64,000 nucleotides of DNA from Malaya genurostris (Eukaryota; Arthropoda; Insecta; Diptera; Culicidae), in the NCBI RefSeq assembly GCF_030247185.1, contig NC_080570.1:80083216-80147215 (forward strand), in the 5' to 3' direction. The notes beneath the pieces are model-generated. The model did no database searches, was not told the origin of the DNA, and saw only the letters and a list, made by a program, of their open reading frames with translations. Below, in pieces: positions 21,604 through 32,091 of the stretch (its first letter is position 1; the number at the start of each line of letters is the position of its first letter). The translations under genes and the position numbers were made by a program.

Positions 21604-22875
21604 TATAGAACTAATTGGATTAATTATAGCTTCGTTGGAAAGTCTGAATGTTACAGGAAGATGATCTTAGTCAAAGTCAGCATGTGTAATCGACTCACTT
21701 CAAATGTGACTTTGATCTGTTGGAACCAGATCAATTGTAGAATGATTTTTCACGAAAGAGAAACAAGTCGGATTACTGGGATGAAGAACTGTGAAGTAAC
21801 CTGCTGAGAGTTGATTATGAAGTATTTTACCATTACTGTTATTTTGCCTACAATTCCACTGTACATGCTTAGCATTTAAGTCCCCTATTATGATAAATTT
21901 CGGTTGATTTCTTGTGAGTTTTTGCAAAACGCCTTTAAAGAAATTTAATTGTTCGCCGGTGCATTGGAATGGCAAATATGCTCCAGCGATGAAATAAATT
22001 TCATGAATGGTTTCAACTTCGATTCCCAAGCTTTCAATAACTTTAGTATTGAAAGAAGGTAAAATTCGATGTTTAATTTGCCGTTGGACAAAAATGGCAA
22101 CTCCACCACCCATTCCAGTAAACCGGTCAAATCGATGAACCACATAATGTGGATTACTTTTCAATTTGACATTTGGTTTAAGAAAAATTTCTGTCACAAT
22201 GACAATATGAATTTTGTGAACTTTGAGAAAATTATAAAATTCATCTTCACTCGATCGAGCATTCCAATTTAAAATATTCAAATAATTATTTAACATTACT
22301 GTTGAATTTTAAATTCATTATAATATTATTTGCAAATTGCCATCCGATTTGAAATGCTTCAAAAAGTGATGAAGTCGAATTCATTCGGATGATCATATGA
22401 AAAAGTTGATCTTGTAGGTAGATCATTTTATTTTCCGTTATATCGCCTAAATCGACATCGTTTAAAGAAGCGAATGGCATTGAAGGAATCTACCTGTTAC
22501 ACTAGTGTAACTGCCATTAGAAGATGATTTGACCGATTTACCTATTAATAAATTGTTTTCGTTAGAAGATGAACTGGAAGGGTACCTGTGCTTTGATGAT
22601 TTACATTAAAAGAGCTAAGGGGTAGTTTTCTACCTGGTACCAAAGCGTAACTGTCATTAGAAAAAGTTGATGACGATGTCTATTTTCCTGTCAATAAATT
22701 GTTTTCGTTAGAAGACGAATTGGAAGGCGTATGTTTTTTGTTTTAAATTCGAAGAAATAAATTCCTTAGAATGATTAGGCGTGGCAGTTGTAACGGTTTT
22801 TTGATTTTCAGGTATGTTCTCTAAATTTGAGGTCGTTGATTTGACTTGTTGTCTAAGCGAACGAGCGTTCACAAT

Positions 22876-23585
22876 TTATTCCCTGACAGGACATTTCAAA
22901 TAATTGGATTTATGATTTCTATCGCAATTTGAACATGAAAATTTGTCAGTGGTTTCGTTCATTGGACAAACGTCTTTCGAATGCGATTTACCACAATTCA
23001 AACACCGTATATCCATATGACAATTTTTGGTTCCATAGCCGAAGCCTGGGCAATGACGACATTGCGTTAAGTTTGCAATACCATTATGCCGTAAATAATG
23101 TTCCCAATAAATTTTAATGTGGGAAATGAAACGTACTTTTTCTAAAGTTTTCAAATTGTTTACGTCACTTCGATTGAAGTGTATTAGGTACAGTTCATGG
23201 GAAATTCCAGAGCGTGGTTTAGAAGTACTATTCGCTCTTTTTTAATGACTATTACTTGGGAAGGGGCAAAACCAAGCAATTCTTTTAGTTCATTTTTAAT
23301 TTCATCAGTACTTTGATCATTTGATAAGCCTTTCAAGACAGCCTTGAAGGGTCTGTCTGATTTTATATCATATGAATAAAATTTATGAAGTTTCTCGGAC
23401 AAATATCGGATAAGACGTTCGTAATCTTCCATCTTTCGACATTCTCCTCTTCGTCCGATTTGAAATGAGGCTTTTACTTCCGGGAGAAAAGTAGAAAGCT
23501 CAGTACGGAATGCTTTGAAGTCAGAAATCATCACCGTCACTGTTGGCATAGATTGTTGTTTCTTCCCAGAACGACAAGCGTCCAT
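22876..23585 (-). pseudogene. Juan-like ORF1 with three CCHC knuckles
   Basis: Frames 23184-23585 and 22876-23154 are joined by a frameshift near 23155-23184. The C-terminal part shows CRHCPGFGYGTKNC, CLNCGKSHSKDVC and CSNCDRNHKSNYLKC, the knuckle trio of Jockey-clade Gag-like ORF1 proteins that bind the element RNA. Confidence 0.82.
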
Positions 23586-23859
23586 TTTGGGAATTTTTGA
23601 ACTTTTTTTTCTATGTCGCTACAATCGGATTCAGGAAGAATATCGTAAATATTGTTAGACTGCATAGGATCAACGGAAGGGAATTCAGTCCGTTGCCTTT
23701 TATTTTTACATTCAGTTTCTATAAGATCGTGAATGTTATTAGAAAAATGTTGAATAACGGATTGATTTATTCCGTATTCAATTATTTTTAGCCTTTGGCT
23801 TGCTGCCTTTCCGTTTAAACGCAGGCATTTTTGAAATTGAAATAACTAGGCTAAATTAG

Positions 23860-24085
23860 TATTCGATTAGACTCCTAGTTTGAAAAGTCTTGATAAAGAC
23901 TGATTTTGTGGTAGTCTTAATAAAGACTGATTAGTTCTTTGAATAGCTAGCCTTAAGAAAGGCTGATTAATTTCTTAGTCTTAAAAAAATTGATTATATT
24001 AGAATATCACTCTTTGTATAGCCTTGAGAAAGGCTAATTTTTAGTCTTTAAGAAGACTGTTAGTGATTCAGTTAGCCTTGAAAAC
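23860..24085 (-). repeat. Hairpin-repeat array in LINE 5' UTR
   Basis: Seven units of about 30-40 bp, each a small imperfect palindrome of the type AGTCTTnnTAAAGACT or AGCCTTnnGAAAGGCT. They lie between the 5' end and ORF1 of the Juan-like element. Confidence 0.75.
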
Positions 24086-24369
24086 AACACCGATGCTTGA
24101 ATGTTTGTTTACCATACTCTGAATGACCATCAAATGCCCCAGATGTTGGCTACAATAGCACTTGCTTGAGCGCCTTTTCCTTGCCACCGAGCTGGTTTTA
24201 TTCCATTTACTGATCAGTTTTTCAGTTAATCGTTCAGTCCGTCAGTTTTCTTTTGATCAGAATAATGTGCCTTCATGAAAAAGACTAATGAAACTGACAT
24301 GAAGACAAAACGCAAAACTGAATAGTCACCACACACGCTCAGTTCAGTTAATCGTTCAGTTTTTGATTT

Positions 24370-24502
24370 GAAAGTATATGGGTCGCTTTACATAACGCAA
24401 TGCGTGTGCCGATAGTAAATAGTTCGCGCAGGTGAAACTAGTGCGCCACGAAAATTTATTTTTAAAATAATTTACTCATAGTGTCATGTCTGTTAGTCTG
24501 TG
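24370..24502. mobile_element. Right-end fragment of the CACAGACTAAC family
   Basis: Contains AGTAAATAGTTCGCGCAG and AATTTACTCATA, ending GTTAGTCTGTG, as in 57260-57359. The left part is lost. Confidence 0.7.
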
Positions 24503-24657
24503 GATATTGCTGCTATGATTTGAACATCCGAAACGAGAACCGTCTACATCTTGCTTTCTTTTAATTAACCAATGTATAACTTTCAGACAATTTTTCAATG
24601 ACTTCCATACAAATCAATTTGTTTTTGTCAGCGGGAAATTGAATGGCAGATTTATTA

Positions 24658-24912
24658 GCGGCCCTTACACGAGCATTAAAAATGTCATTTTTAATGTAAC
24701 TAAGTAATGATGTATTTCAAATTTGTTAGAAATCTCGTCATTACTGCACCATTACACGTTCATTAATAATTCAGTAATGACATTTTTAATGACTCGTGTA
24801 AGGGTCGCTAATGATGTATTTCAAATTTGTTAGAAATCTCGTCATTACTGCACCATTACACGTTCATTAATAATTCAGTAATGACATTTTTAATGACTCG
24901 TGTAAGGGTCGC
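24658..24912. mobile_element. Small TIR MITE with internal 104-bp duplication, copy 1
   Basis: Termini GCGGCCCTTACACGAG and (reversed) GCGACCCTTACACGAGTCAT. The segment 24706-24808 is repeated at 24810-24912, so the element ends in two complete right ends. TA flanks each side. The related 151-bp copy at 52212-52362 lacks the duplication. Confidence 0.85.
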
Positions 24913-25165
24913 TATTCAAACAATCTGGACAACGATATGGAACTCAAATGAAACAAAAAACATTGTCCGAAAATCTCTTTTATAGTCTGCTAGTTATTCC
25001 AGCATAATCCTATATTTTGGTAACATTTCATGAGCACATATCGAAAAAGAATGCTATGAATTATATTACCATGCAAATTGAAAGTAAAACATTCAATGTA
25101 TGACTGTGATTCACGTTAGTATCAATTTCAACTTTCTAGGGGAAACAGTTCACACAAAAATATAC

Positions 25166-25240
25166 CTTTTTCTGACCAAATCTCTGGAGAATCCCGATCC
25201 AGTTTTTCTAAACTCATCAGATTGGATTCATCGTCTAACT
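25166..25240 (-). CDS. lin-52: lin-52, coding exon 2
   Basis: Acceptor GTTTTTGCAG at 25241 upward and donor GTATAT below 25166; 75 bp, in phase with exon 1 (split Glu) and exon 3 (split Glu). It encodes LDDESNLMSLEKLDRDSPEI, then WSEK. This holds the LxSxE-type motif (LMSLE, residues 23-27), which in LIN52 binds the pocket of p107/p130-type proteins. It also holds the RDSPEIW serine (residue 33), equivalent to the DYRK-phosphorylated serine (S28) of human LIN52 that promotes DREAM assembly. Both are conserved here. Confidence 0.94.
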
Positions 25241-25295
25241 CTGCAAAAACAATTATGGATTGAAACTCTATAAATATTAACGCTAATGATTTTAC

Positions 25296-25341
25296 CCTCT
25301 TTAACTTTCACGGATGATCGCGTTGCTTCCGAGTCCACCAT
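25296..25341 (-). CDS. lin-52: lin-52, coding exon 1 (start)
   Basis: ATG at 25341-25339 in a good context (AACATGG) is followed by MVDSEATRSSVKVKE and a GTAAAA donor; the phase fits exon 2. The four exons give a 118-residue protein, close to the 116 residues of human LIN52. LIN52 is the pocket-protein-contacting subunit of the MuvB core (LIN9, LIN37, LIN52, LIN54, RBBP4) in the nuclear DREAM complex, which represses cell-cycle genes. The upstream region is occupied from 25362 by a hAT-type MITE, so the native promoter is displaced or partly supplied by that insert. Confidence 0.88.
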
Positions 25342-25361
25342 GTTCATATATACAGTCGGAC

Positions 25362-25657
25362 CAGCGTTGTCAGGTTGCCAGATTTGTCTGGCAAATGTCA
25401 GATTTTTCTCGTTTCGTCAGACACTCAAACTAACCAGATCTTTTGCCAGATTTTTCAAATTTTCCCAGATTTTCCTAGATTATGTCAGATCTCTCTAGAT
25501 CTTTACGGTTTTGGCTTCTATACGATAGGTGGAGAGACCTTTCTTTTGCTCACTGAAAATGAAGCCCGGCTAAAATTTCCATGTATATGGTAGACACAGA
25601 CAAATCCAAATAATTTTTGAGTAGACAAATTTTTGAAAAAATAACCTGGCAACTCAG
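25362..25657. mobile_element. hAT-type MITE abutting the lin-52 start
   Basis: Begins CAGCGTTGTCAGGTTGCCAG and ends CCTGGCAACTCAG, with flanking AGTCGGAC (25354-25361) and AGTCGCAC (25658-25665), an 8-bp duplication with one mismatch. Repeats of CAGATTTT-type words fill the ends. Its left edge is 20 bp upstream of the lin-52 ATG. Confidence 0.75.
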
Positions 25658-25749
25658 AGTCGCACAGTCCTCTACCAACGTTGCCAGGTACCATTGCTTT
25701 TTTTTACTCGCCAAAATGAGCTTTGTGACATATTCCTTGTAATTATGTT

Positions 25750-26759
25750 CAGAGATGCCATTTATACAGATTTATCTGTATTATACAGATTTTTACATAC
25801 GAATACAAAATACAGATTTGATACAGATTTCTTAAATTTAATACGAATATCCCAAGAAGCAAAATAAAAACTTTTTCGTATGAGTAATCTATTAGTATTT
25901 GATTGCAGTAACGAGAAGTAAAGTCTTGGTCTCATTGAATCTACCATTCTACAGCCATAATGTGTTGGAATAGCATCTTTCAACATCATTTAATTTTTGA
26001 AATTTAATGTTGTTATAGTGAATTGGCATATAGTCGCAAAACTGAAATGTAGAGGCGCTGCTTGTTTAGAGATGATAATTTCAGCAAGATCTGTCAAATC
26101 GGTAGGAAAAATTTCTAATTACTACACCTTTTCAACGATTTCTTATGAATACGGGCAAATTCATTTAAAAAATCATAGTAGAAGTTGAAGAAAAAGTTTT
26201 TACTCTGAGGTGGTAATGTTGATCTTAATTCATTGTGCGAAATCTACCGTTTATTCAGAATAGAGCATTAAACTTGTTTTGATACCATTTTTCAAATGCC
26301 TGAAAATAACAAATAAAGTATCCAAACTAGATGGTACTCAATCGCTATACATTCTAGTACTCGAGAAATCAACATTACACTGGTTTCTGCTTAAAAAAAT
26401 GTTGATCCGAAAAAATCAAACCTTACCCAATTTCACACATTTCTGAAGATTTTTCATGTTTAATCGTAGTTTACACTAAAAAAGGTAGTAGTAATCACTT
26501 TGAAATCGATTTTCTTCTACTCCGAGTGTACTTTTATTGCTAATATCTATTTGTACTCTTGAATAAACGATAAAAATGTTGCAAATCACTACTGCCGATA
26601 TGAAGATTTCCGAAAGAATCCTCCTTTTCTTGGTTCCATTTTTCATTGGCAGGTGTCGCTACCGGTAAATCAGCTTTGCGACGATTTGCCAATACAGATA
26701 AATACAGATTTTTTATAGAGAGTAATACAGATTTTCTATGAAAATAACTAGCATCTCTG
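25750..26759. mobile_element. hAT element, CAGAGATGCC family, copy A
   Basis: Ends CAGAGATGCCATTTATACAG and CATCTCTG, flanked by ATTATGTT (25742-25749) and CTTATGTT (26760-26767). Subterminal TACAGATTT words are repeated at both ends. The interior (26020-26670) is a copy of the repeat that continues at 26780 and 28250 onward. No transposase. Confidence 0.8.
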
Positions 26760-26833
26760 CTTATGTTACGGGATTCTGATTGGCATATTGTCGCAAAACT
26801 AAAATGTAGAGGCGCTGCTTGTTTAGAGATGAT

Positions 26834-28242
26834 ACACGCTTAAAAATAGTTACTCAAAAATGAGTAAGATCTCATTCATCTATACACGCTGCCAAAAAAA
26901 AACCAACGGTTGACTTAAATTCACCTAACATGAAGTAATCAAGCATGTTTTTAATTGTTGGGTGAAAAGTACTGTATCGGTTGAGTAGTTTTCACTCAAC
27001 AGTGTAGTTTACTTCAATAAGTTGCTGTTGGGTGAAAAAATTTTGTGTGTTGCATTGCAGAAACTATCGGTCAGATTTGAAGTGAGTGAAATTATTTTGT
27101 AAAATTGTCGGTTTTGGGAGAATAATTCAATGATTGTCATCAATCGCAGTGTGAGTAGCTTTGTATAATTTCTTTTTAAAATAATAATTACACCGCAATA
27201 TCATTTCAGGCGATGGAAGATATTGAGATGCGTTCGATCGCTCAACGGTGCAGTTCCAGCAGCTGAATAGAACAGCCTTGGTAGTTCAATGATATAGTTA
27301 CATTGTTGAAATATGTAAAAAGATTAATATTAAATAAATAAAGTAATCATAGTTGACTTTATTGTTTGCGTTTTATTTTTCAAACCATCGAACGAAAACT
27401 GAAATCAAATTACCCAAGTTGATTTTTATATCGCTTGCGTAGTTTCTACCTAATCAGTACTATTGATGCTTTTACTCAAAAATAAGTAAAACCCATTTTA
27501 CCCAAAATTGGCTTCCTGCACACAACCCCTCTATTGAGTGAAAAGTACTCAAAATTAGGTAATTTTTTGGCCGCGTGTAGAAAAAGTGGAACAACTCTAA
27601 TTTAGAGTAACTCCGAAGTTACTCAAATTTGAGTTCTTCCACTGGAAACGATATTTGGGTAAAATCGACTCATTTACTTAGTAATACTTTATTTGTACTT
27701 GTACCAAAAATAGAGTAACTCAAATTTTGAGTGAAATTTTATTTCATATACACCAAATTGTTATTTCATATATACCAAAATTGCTCATTTGCTGAGTGTA
27801 TTGTATTAAAATATTAAGTAATTGAACTCAATACTATATCAAGTGGTGGTTGCTTGGAGTAGTGTGTCAATCGCAAATTAACATACATGTCAGTTATGCT
27901 CAGGCACCAATCATACACTTATTCCTCATAAATGACATTTGAGCATATTCGGTTTCATTCTTTCAACACCGTTTGTGTTGAGCGACTCACCGACGACACT
28001 CACCCTCGAAATACGCGATCTCACTAACAAAATATACAACCTGTTGCTACAAATGGTTATTACAACTTTTAGTCTGATCTTGCGAATAGTAACAAAAAAA
28101 AACGAGTTATTGCGTGAAACTCAAATTTAGAGTAGGAGTTACTCAATTTCATTGATGATAACTACTCAATTTTTGACGTTTCCATGTATCATTTGAAAAT
28201 GAGTAACTAGTACTCGAACTTGGAGTAACTTTTTCTAAGCGT
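26834..28242. mobile_element. TIR element (ACACGCTTA ends) with nested MITE
   Basis: Starts ACACGCTTAAAAATAGTTAC and ends GTAACTTTTTCTAAGCGT. It interrupts the host repeat, whose uninterrupted copy reads GATGATAATTTCAGC (26070 region). Subterminal GAGTAACT/TACTCA words recur. No transposase frame; target duplication unclear. Confidence 0.65.
26885..27577. mobile_element. TA-flanked MITE (CACGCKGCCAAAAA ends)
   Basis: Ends CACGCTGCCAAAAAAAAACC and (reversed) CACGCGGCCAAAAAATTACC, with TA on both sides (26883-26884, 27578-27579). It is nested in 26834-28242 and contains many GGGTGAAAA/TTTTCACTC words. Length 693 bp. Tc1/mariner-type by TSD. Confidence 0.72.
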
Positions 28243-30314
28243 TTACTTTCAGCAAGAGCAGTCAAATCGGTAGGAAAATTTTTAATTACTCCCCCTTTTC
28301 AACGATTTTATATGAAAACAGACAAATTCATTTGAAAAATCATAGTAGAAGTTAAAGAAAAAGTTTTTACTCTAAGGTGATAATGTTGATCTTAGTTCAT
28401 TGTGCGAAATCTACCGTTTATTCAGAATAGAGTATTAAACTTGGTTTGATACCATTTTTCAAATGCCTGGAAATAACAAATAAAGTATCCAAATTAAATA
28501 GTAGTCGATCGCTATAAATTCTAGTACTCGAGAAATTAAGATCACAATGGTTTTTGTTTAAAAAAATGTTGATCCGAAAAAACCTAACCTTACCCAGTTT
28601 CACACATTTCTGAAGATTTTCCATGTTTAATCGTAGTTTACACTAAAAAAAATGTAGTAGTAATCACTTTGAAATCGATTTTCTTCTACTCCGAGTGTAC
28701 TTTTATTGCTAATATCTATTTGTACTCTTGAATCTATATCTATATATATAAAAATGCAGAGATCATTCTTTGTAATCGCATCACGTAAGAACGGATGGAC
28801 GGATTGAGATGATTTTTTTTTGTTTGATCAGTTTTTACCCCCACCGGGTTCGTACATCAAAAAAAATTAGGAAAAAATACCGGGAAAGTGGGGAAAACCA
28901 ATTAAGTTATTTTGTATGGACAATGGAATTTTCCACTGAAAAAGTCTGCTAGATTGCTAGATCTACGATTGATGTTTGGAGCGCAACGAGTTGCATAAGT
29001 GTTTGACCTTTGAAGAAAAGAATACTAGATACATATTTGATTCATGTGGTTTGTCATTCCAAGCCACGTACTTAATTGGGTATCAACATTATTACTTGCA
29101 AAATGATTTAATGATGGAACGCATATGAGTGTTCTAGCTATGCCGTAAACAGGATCGAAAGTTCTGATATTGTTTACCAGAAGATGCATTGTGTGCAATG
29201 TAATCAGTTAGATGATTATTGTTGGCCATCGTAGGCGTGAGTTGAACAAATCACATTATAGAACGATTTTTGTACGAATCAATGATATGATTAACCTGTT
29301 TAAATAATGAGATCAAACAAAGAGGTTGTCTTGCATTTAGCTTGCTGTAGTTCCTTCGCGTCGGATACATTCTGGTGGATTGAAAACCATTAGTTGTGAG
29401 ATCCACTATAATACTCCGCTATAACAGAAGAATTGCACATTATTTTCATATAAAACTTTCTGATATAGATTCTCAGTACCGAACTCCACCATTCGTTAAT
29501 TGTAGGTGAGGTACTAAACAATATGATGTGGTGTTGACTAATGAGATGACTATTGATAAAACTATTAAACGAATTCAGTGTTCATGTAAAAGTTAATGGA
29601 CACAAAATTTAAAGGAATGTTAACTTGAACTTTCGAATGTCCATGAATTACTCATTTTATCTTTCGGCTTTTTTGACAATTTCAAACAAACTAGAGATTG
29701 TGAGAGGAGAAAGAATATGAAAAATGTAGAGCCATAGTACTCAAGTAAGAGTAAGGATTTGAAGATAAAGTGCGGAAAAATTCGACGTAACAAGGTTCAT
29801 TTAAGGGGCGGGCAGGGTCTAACACTTTTAAAAAATCATCTATTTTTTTCGTTGTATTTTCTGATAGAAAAAAATTTCAAGTATATTCTGTGAAATTTTC
29901 AAGCCTATCGGAACAAAACTCAGCAAGTTATGTGCCTTCATCTTTGTTCATCTCATACTGCGAAGAAGTAAGAGCTCGGCACACAGGCTTGATATTTCTG
30001 CTTCGATTTACTTAAAAACTTGACAAACTATTCTTGAAATGTTTCATTATAACAAATCATAAAGGAAAAAAATATGACTTTTGAAAATGTTAGACCCTAC
30101 GGGCTCCCTTGAGTAATAAATTGTTTCCATTGATTTTATAGACAAAAAACTTTAAACGCGATTTCCTCTAAAACAGGTTTTGAAAGTCCGTGTCCATCGT
30201 CATTCAAAAACTAGTGCACCAATTTTTTTCAAATTTTGCACACATTTTCTACACATAAAAAACCAGACCCCAACGTTTTGCTTTTCGTTGTTTGGTACTT
30301 TGGGGAGGTTTTAC

Positions 30315-30523
30315 TGTTGATGGAGCAGCCCCTTGAACTCACCGTCTCTATTAACCTTGTGAGCCCCTACTTTAATGTAACACCACTGTCGAGTATGTTG
30401 CTGTATACAACGCTTCCGTTTCCTAGTTAATAATAATTTCCTTTCTTACGAAATACATGCGTTCGTTTTGTTCTACAAGTTTCGTCGGGTTTTTCGTTGT
30501 TGGGCATCCGAAATACCACTTTA
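30315..30523 (+). repeat. Copia 5' LTR
   Basis: Begins TGTTGATGGAGCAGCC and ends ACCACTTTA directly before the primer-binding site. I see no difference from the 3' LTR at 36186-36394. Confidence 0.95.
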
Positions 30524-30537
30524 GGTTATGGGCCCAG
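30524..30537 (+). other. Copia primer-binding site (initiator tRNA-Met half)
   Basis: GGTTATGGGCCCAG directly follows the 5' LTR. This is the copia-type site complementary to an internal part of initiator tRNA-Met. Confidence 0.85.
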
Positions 30538-30584
30538 GATTCGTTCTATCGGTTCCGTCGCGTAAATAAGTAAAAGTGTAAACG

Positions 30585-31394
30585 ATGGAGGAGGAAAAAC
30601 AAGATCGAGTTTTTCTACCGGTATTCGATGGCTCTAACTTTTCCGCATGGAAGTTCAGAATGCTCGTTCTTTTAGAAGAGCATGAACTAGTGGATTGTGT
30701 TCAGCGCTACGCTGCTGATATCGACGAGCTAAGAGATCATCCAGATGATAACCAGGAAACGAAAAATAGAAAAACTAGAGAACGCGATATAAGAGCTAAA
30801 AAGGATCGTAAATGCAAATCTCTTTTAATTAGCAGAATTCATGATTCGCATTTGGAATACGTACGGGATAAACAGCACCCGAAGGATGTATGGGATGCAT
30901 TACATCGGGTATTTGAAAGGCATAGCGTAGCGACTAGAATGCATCTAAAGCGACAGATGCTTACTCTCCGTTATGATACAGGTAGCTTGCAGCAACATTT
31001 TCTTCTATTTGACAAACTAGTTCGGGAGTACCGAGGAACCGGCGCAGTGCTAGATGAACTTGACGTTGTGTGTCATCTTCTTTTGACTCTCGGTTCGTCT
31101 TATTCGGCGGTCGTTACTGCACTCGAAACTATGCAGGAGGAGGTCCTTACGCTAGAATTCTTTAAGTGTCGACTTTTGGATGAAGAGACGAAGAGAAAAG
31201 GCACTGAAGTATACTCAGACACTCATGAACAGGCAGCTTTCTCTGGCCTGAAGCAGCATCATAAACGTAGGAAAATGAAATGTTTCGGATGCAAACAGGA
31301 GGGCCATAAGCTGGCAGAATGCCCTGTGCAAAAAAAAGGGAAACGAGAAGAAGAAGGATGTAAACAAATCAAAGGCCAATGTAGCAGAACATGA
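30585..31394 (+). CDS. Copia Gag
   Basis: ATG at 30585 opens a 269-residue frame with the copia Gag fold region (VFDGSNFSAWKFRMLVLLEE, WDALHRVFE) and a CCHC knuckle (CFGCKQEGHKLAEC) at about residues 232-245. Gag forms the virus-like particle and binds the element RNA. The frame ends soon after an A8 run at 31330-31337; the pol frame opens across the same run, so gag and pol are out of frame here. Confidence 0.88.
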   Translation: MEEEKQDRVFLPVFDGSNFSAWKFRMLVLLEEHELVDCVQRYAADIDELRDHPDDNQETKNRKTRERDIRAKKDRKCKSLLISRIHDSHLEYVRDKQHPKDVWDALHRVFERHSVATRMHLKRQMLTLRYDTGSLQQHFLLFDKLVREYRGTGAVLDELDVVCHLLLTLGSSYSAVVTALETMQEEVLTLEFFKCRLLDEETKRKGTEVYSDTHEQAAFSGLKQHHKRRKMKCFGCKQEGHKLAECPVQKKGKREEEGCKQIKGQCSRT

Positions 31395-32091
31395 TGAATT
31401 ATGTTTTGCTGGATTCAGCAGGGGCACTGTTCGTTCTGGTGCTACGAACAAAGTAAATTGGTACATCGACTCTGGATGCTCCGACCATTTAGTCAATGAC
31501 AAATCGTTGTTCGTTGATTTGGAAGATCTCAAGCAACCAGTGGAGATCGCGATTGCTAAAGACGGTGAAACGATCGTAGCAAAACAAGCAGGAACGGTAA
31601 AAGTGATTTCTGTTGTAAACAAAAGAGAAATAAAGTGCTCAGTTAAGAATGTCCTATACGTACCAGAGCTTCGATGTAACCTATTTTCGGTGATGAGATG
31701 TGATGAAGCTGGTATGAAAATAGTATTTGAAAAGGATTCTGTTGGCATATTTCATGATTCGAAGTTGATTGCCACGGGTGCTCGCGTCGGGAAGTTATAT
31801 CGTTTAAATATGTTCGTTGACCGTGAAAATATCGATAATTTATTGTTATCATTCGGGCGTGTGCCGGAAAATCTTAAACTGTGGCATCGGCGTTTCGGCC
31901 ACTTGAATGCACGAAGCTTGGAAAAGTTAATAAATGATGGCATGTGTGTTGGTTTTAATCCTGAAGGTGAAACATCGAATAAAAATGTAACTGTTTGCGA
32001 ACCGTGTGTATTAGCAAAACAGACTCGAAAGCCGTTTCGAATGCTTAATAATCCGAGATCGTCGCGTGTTTTAGAACTCGTACATTCCGAT
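31340..32091 (+). pseudogene. Copia protease and integrase N-terminus
   Basis: Offset from gag at the A8 run. The protease active site reads WYIDSGCSDHLVND (about 31460). The integrase GAG-pre/HHCC region follows (LWHRRFGHLNA, CEPCVLAKQTRKPF) and the first catalytic Asp (VHSD). The stop codon that closes the frame is supplied by the TAG at the end of the inserted hAT-like element (32092). Confidence 0.88.

Larger units (their letters stand above)
19190..22296 (-). pseudogene. Juan-like ORF2: endonuclease and reverse transcriptase
   Basis: Endonuclease (22296-21700) begins with LNILNWNARS and has FIIIGDLNAKH. RT pieces follow: WKNAKVIPILKPDKNPAE (20733 downward), LPEQFGFRHEHSTTHQL (20194-20000), VRAGVPQVSSVAPILYNIF (20046-19807) and a DDTSL motif just below 19807. 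The expected FADDTSL-type catalytic motif is altered. At least five breaks plus two insertions make it non-functional. Confidence 0.82.
18958..24190 (-). mobile_element. Juan-like (Jockey clade) non-LTR retrotransposon, decayed
   Basis: On the minus strand: a 5' UTR with hairpin repeats (about 24190-23830), ORF1 with three zinc knuckles, ORF2 with endonuclease and RT, and a 3' end near 18960-19180. Many stops and frameshifts are present. Two MITEs (20258-20609, 21391-21603) are inserted. ORF2 features fit mosquito Juan elements. Confidence 0.82.
8583..25165 (-). other. lin-52 intron 2, 16.6 kb, transposon-filled
   Basis: Bounded by GTATAT (donor, minus strand, at 25165 downward) and TTTTTCAG (acceptor). 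It holds a mariner, a solo-LTR-like insert, hAT-like and 7-bp-TSD elements, an ORF1-only LINE, SINEs, a Juan-like LINE and several MITEs, all listed separately. The rest of the lin-52 coding region is only about 360 bp. Confidence 0.85.
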
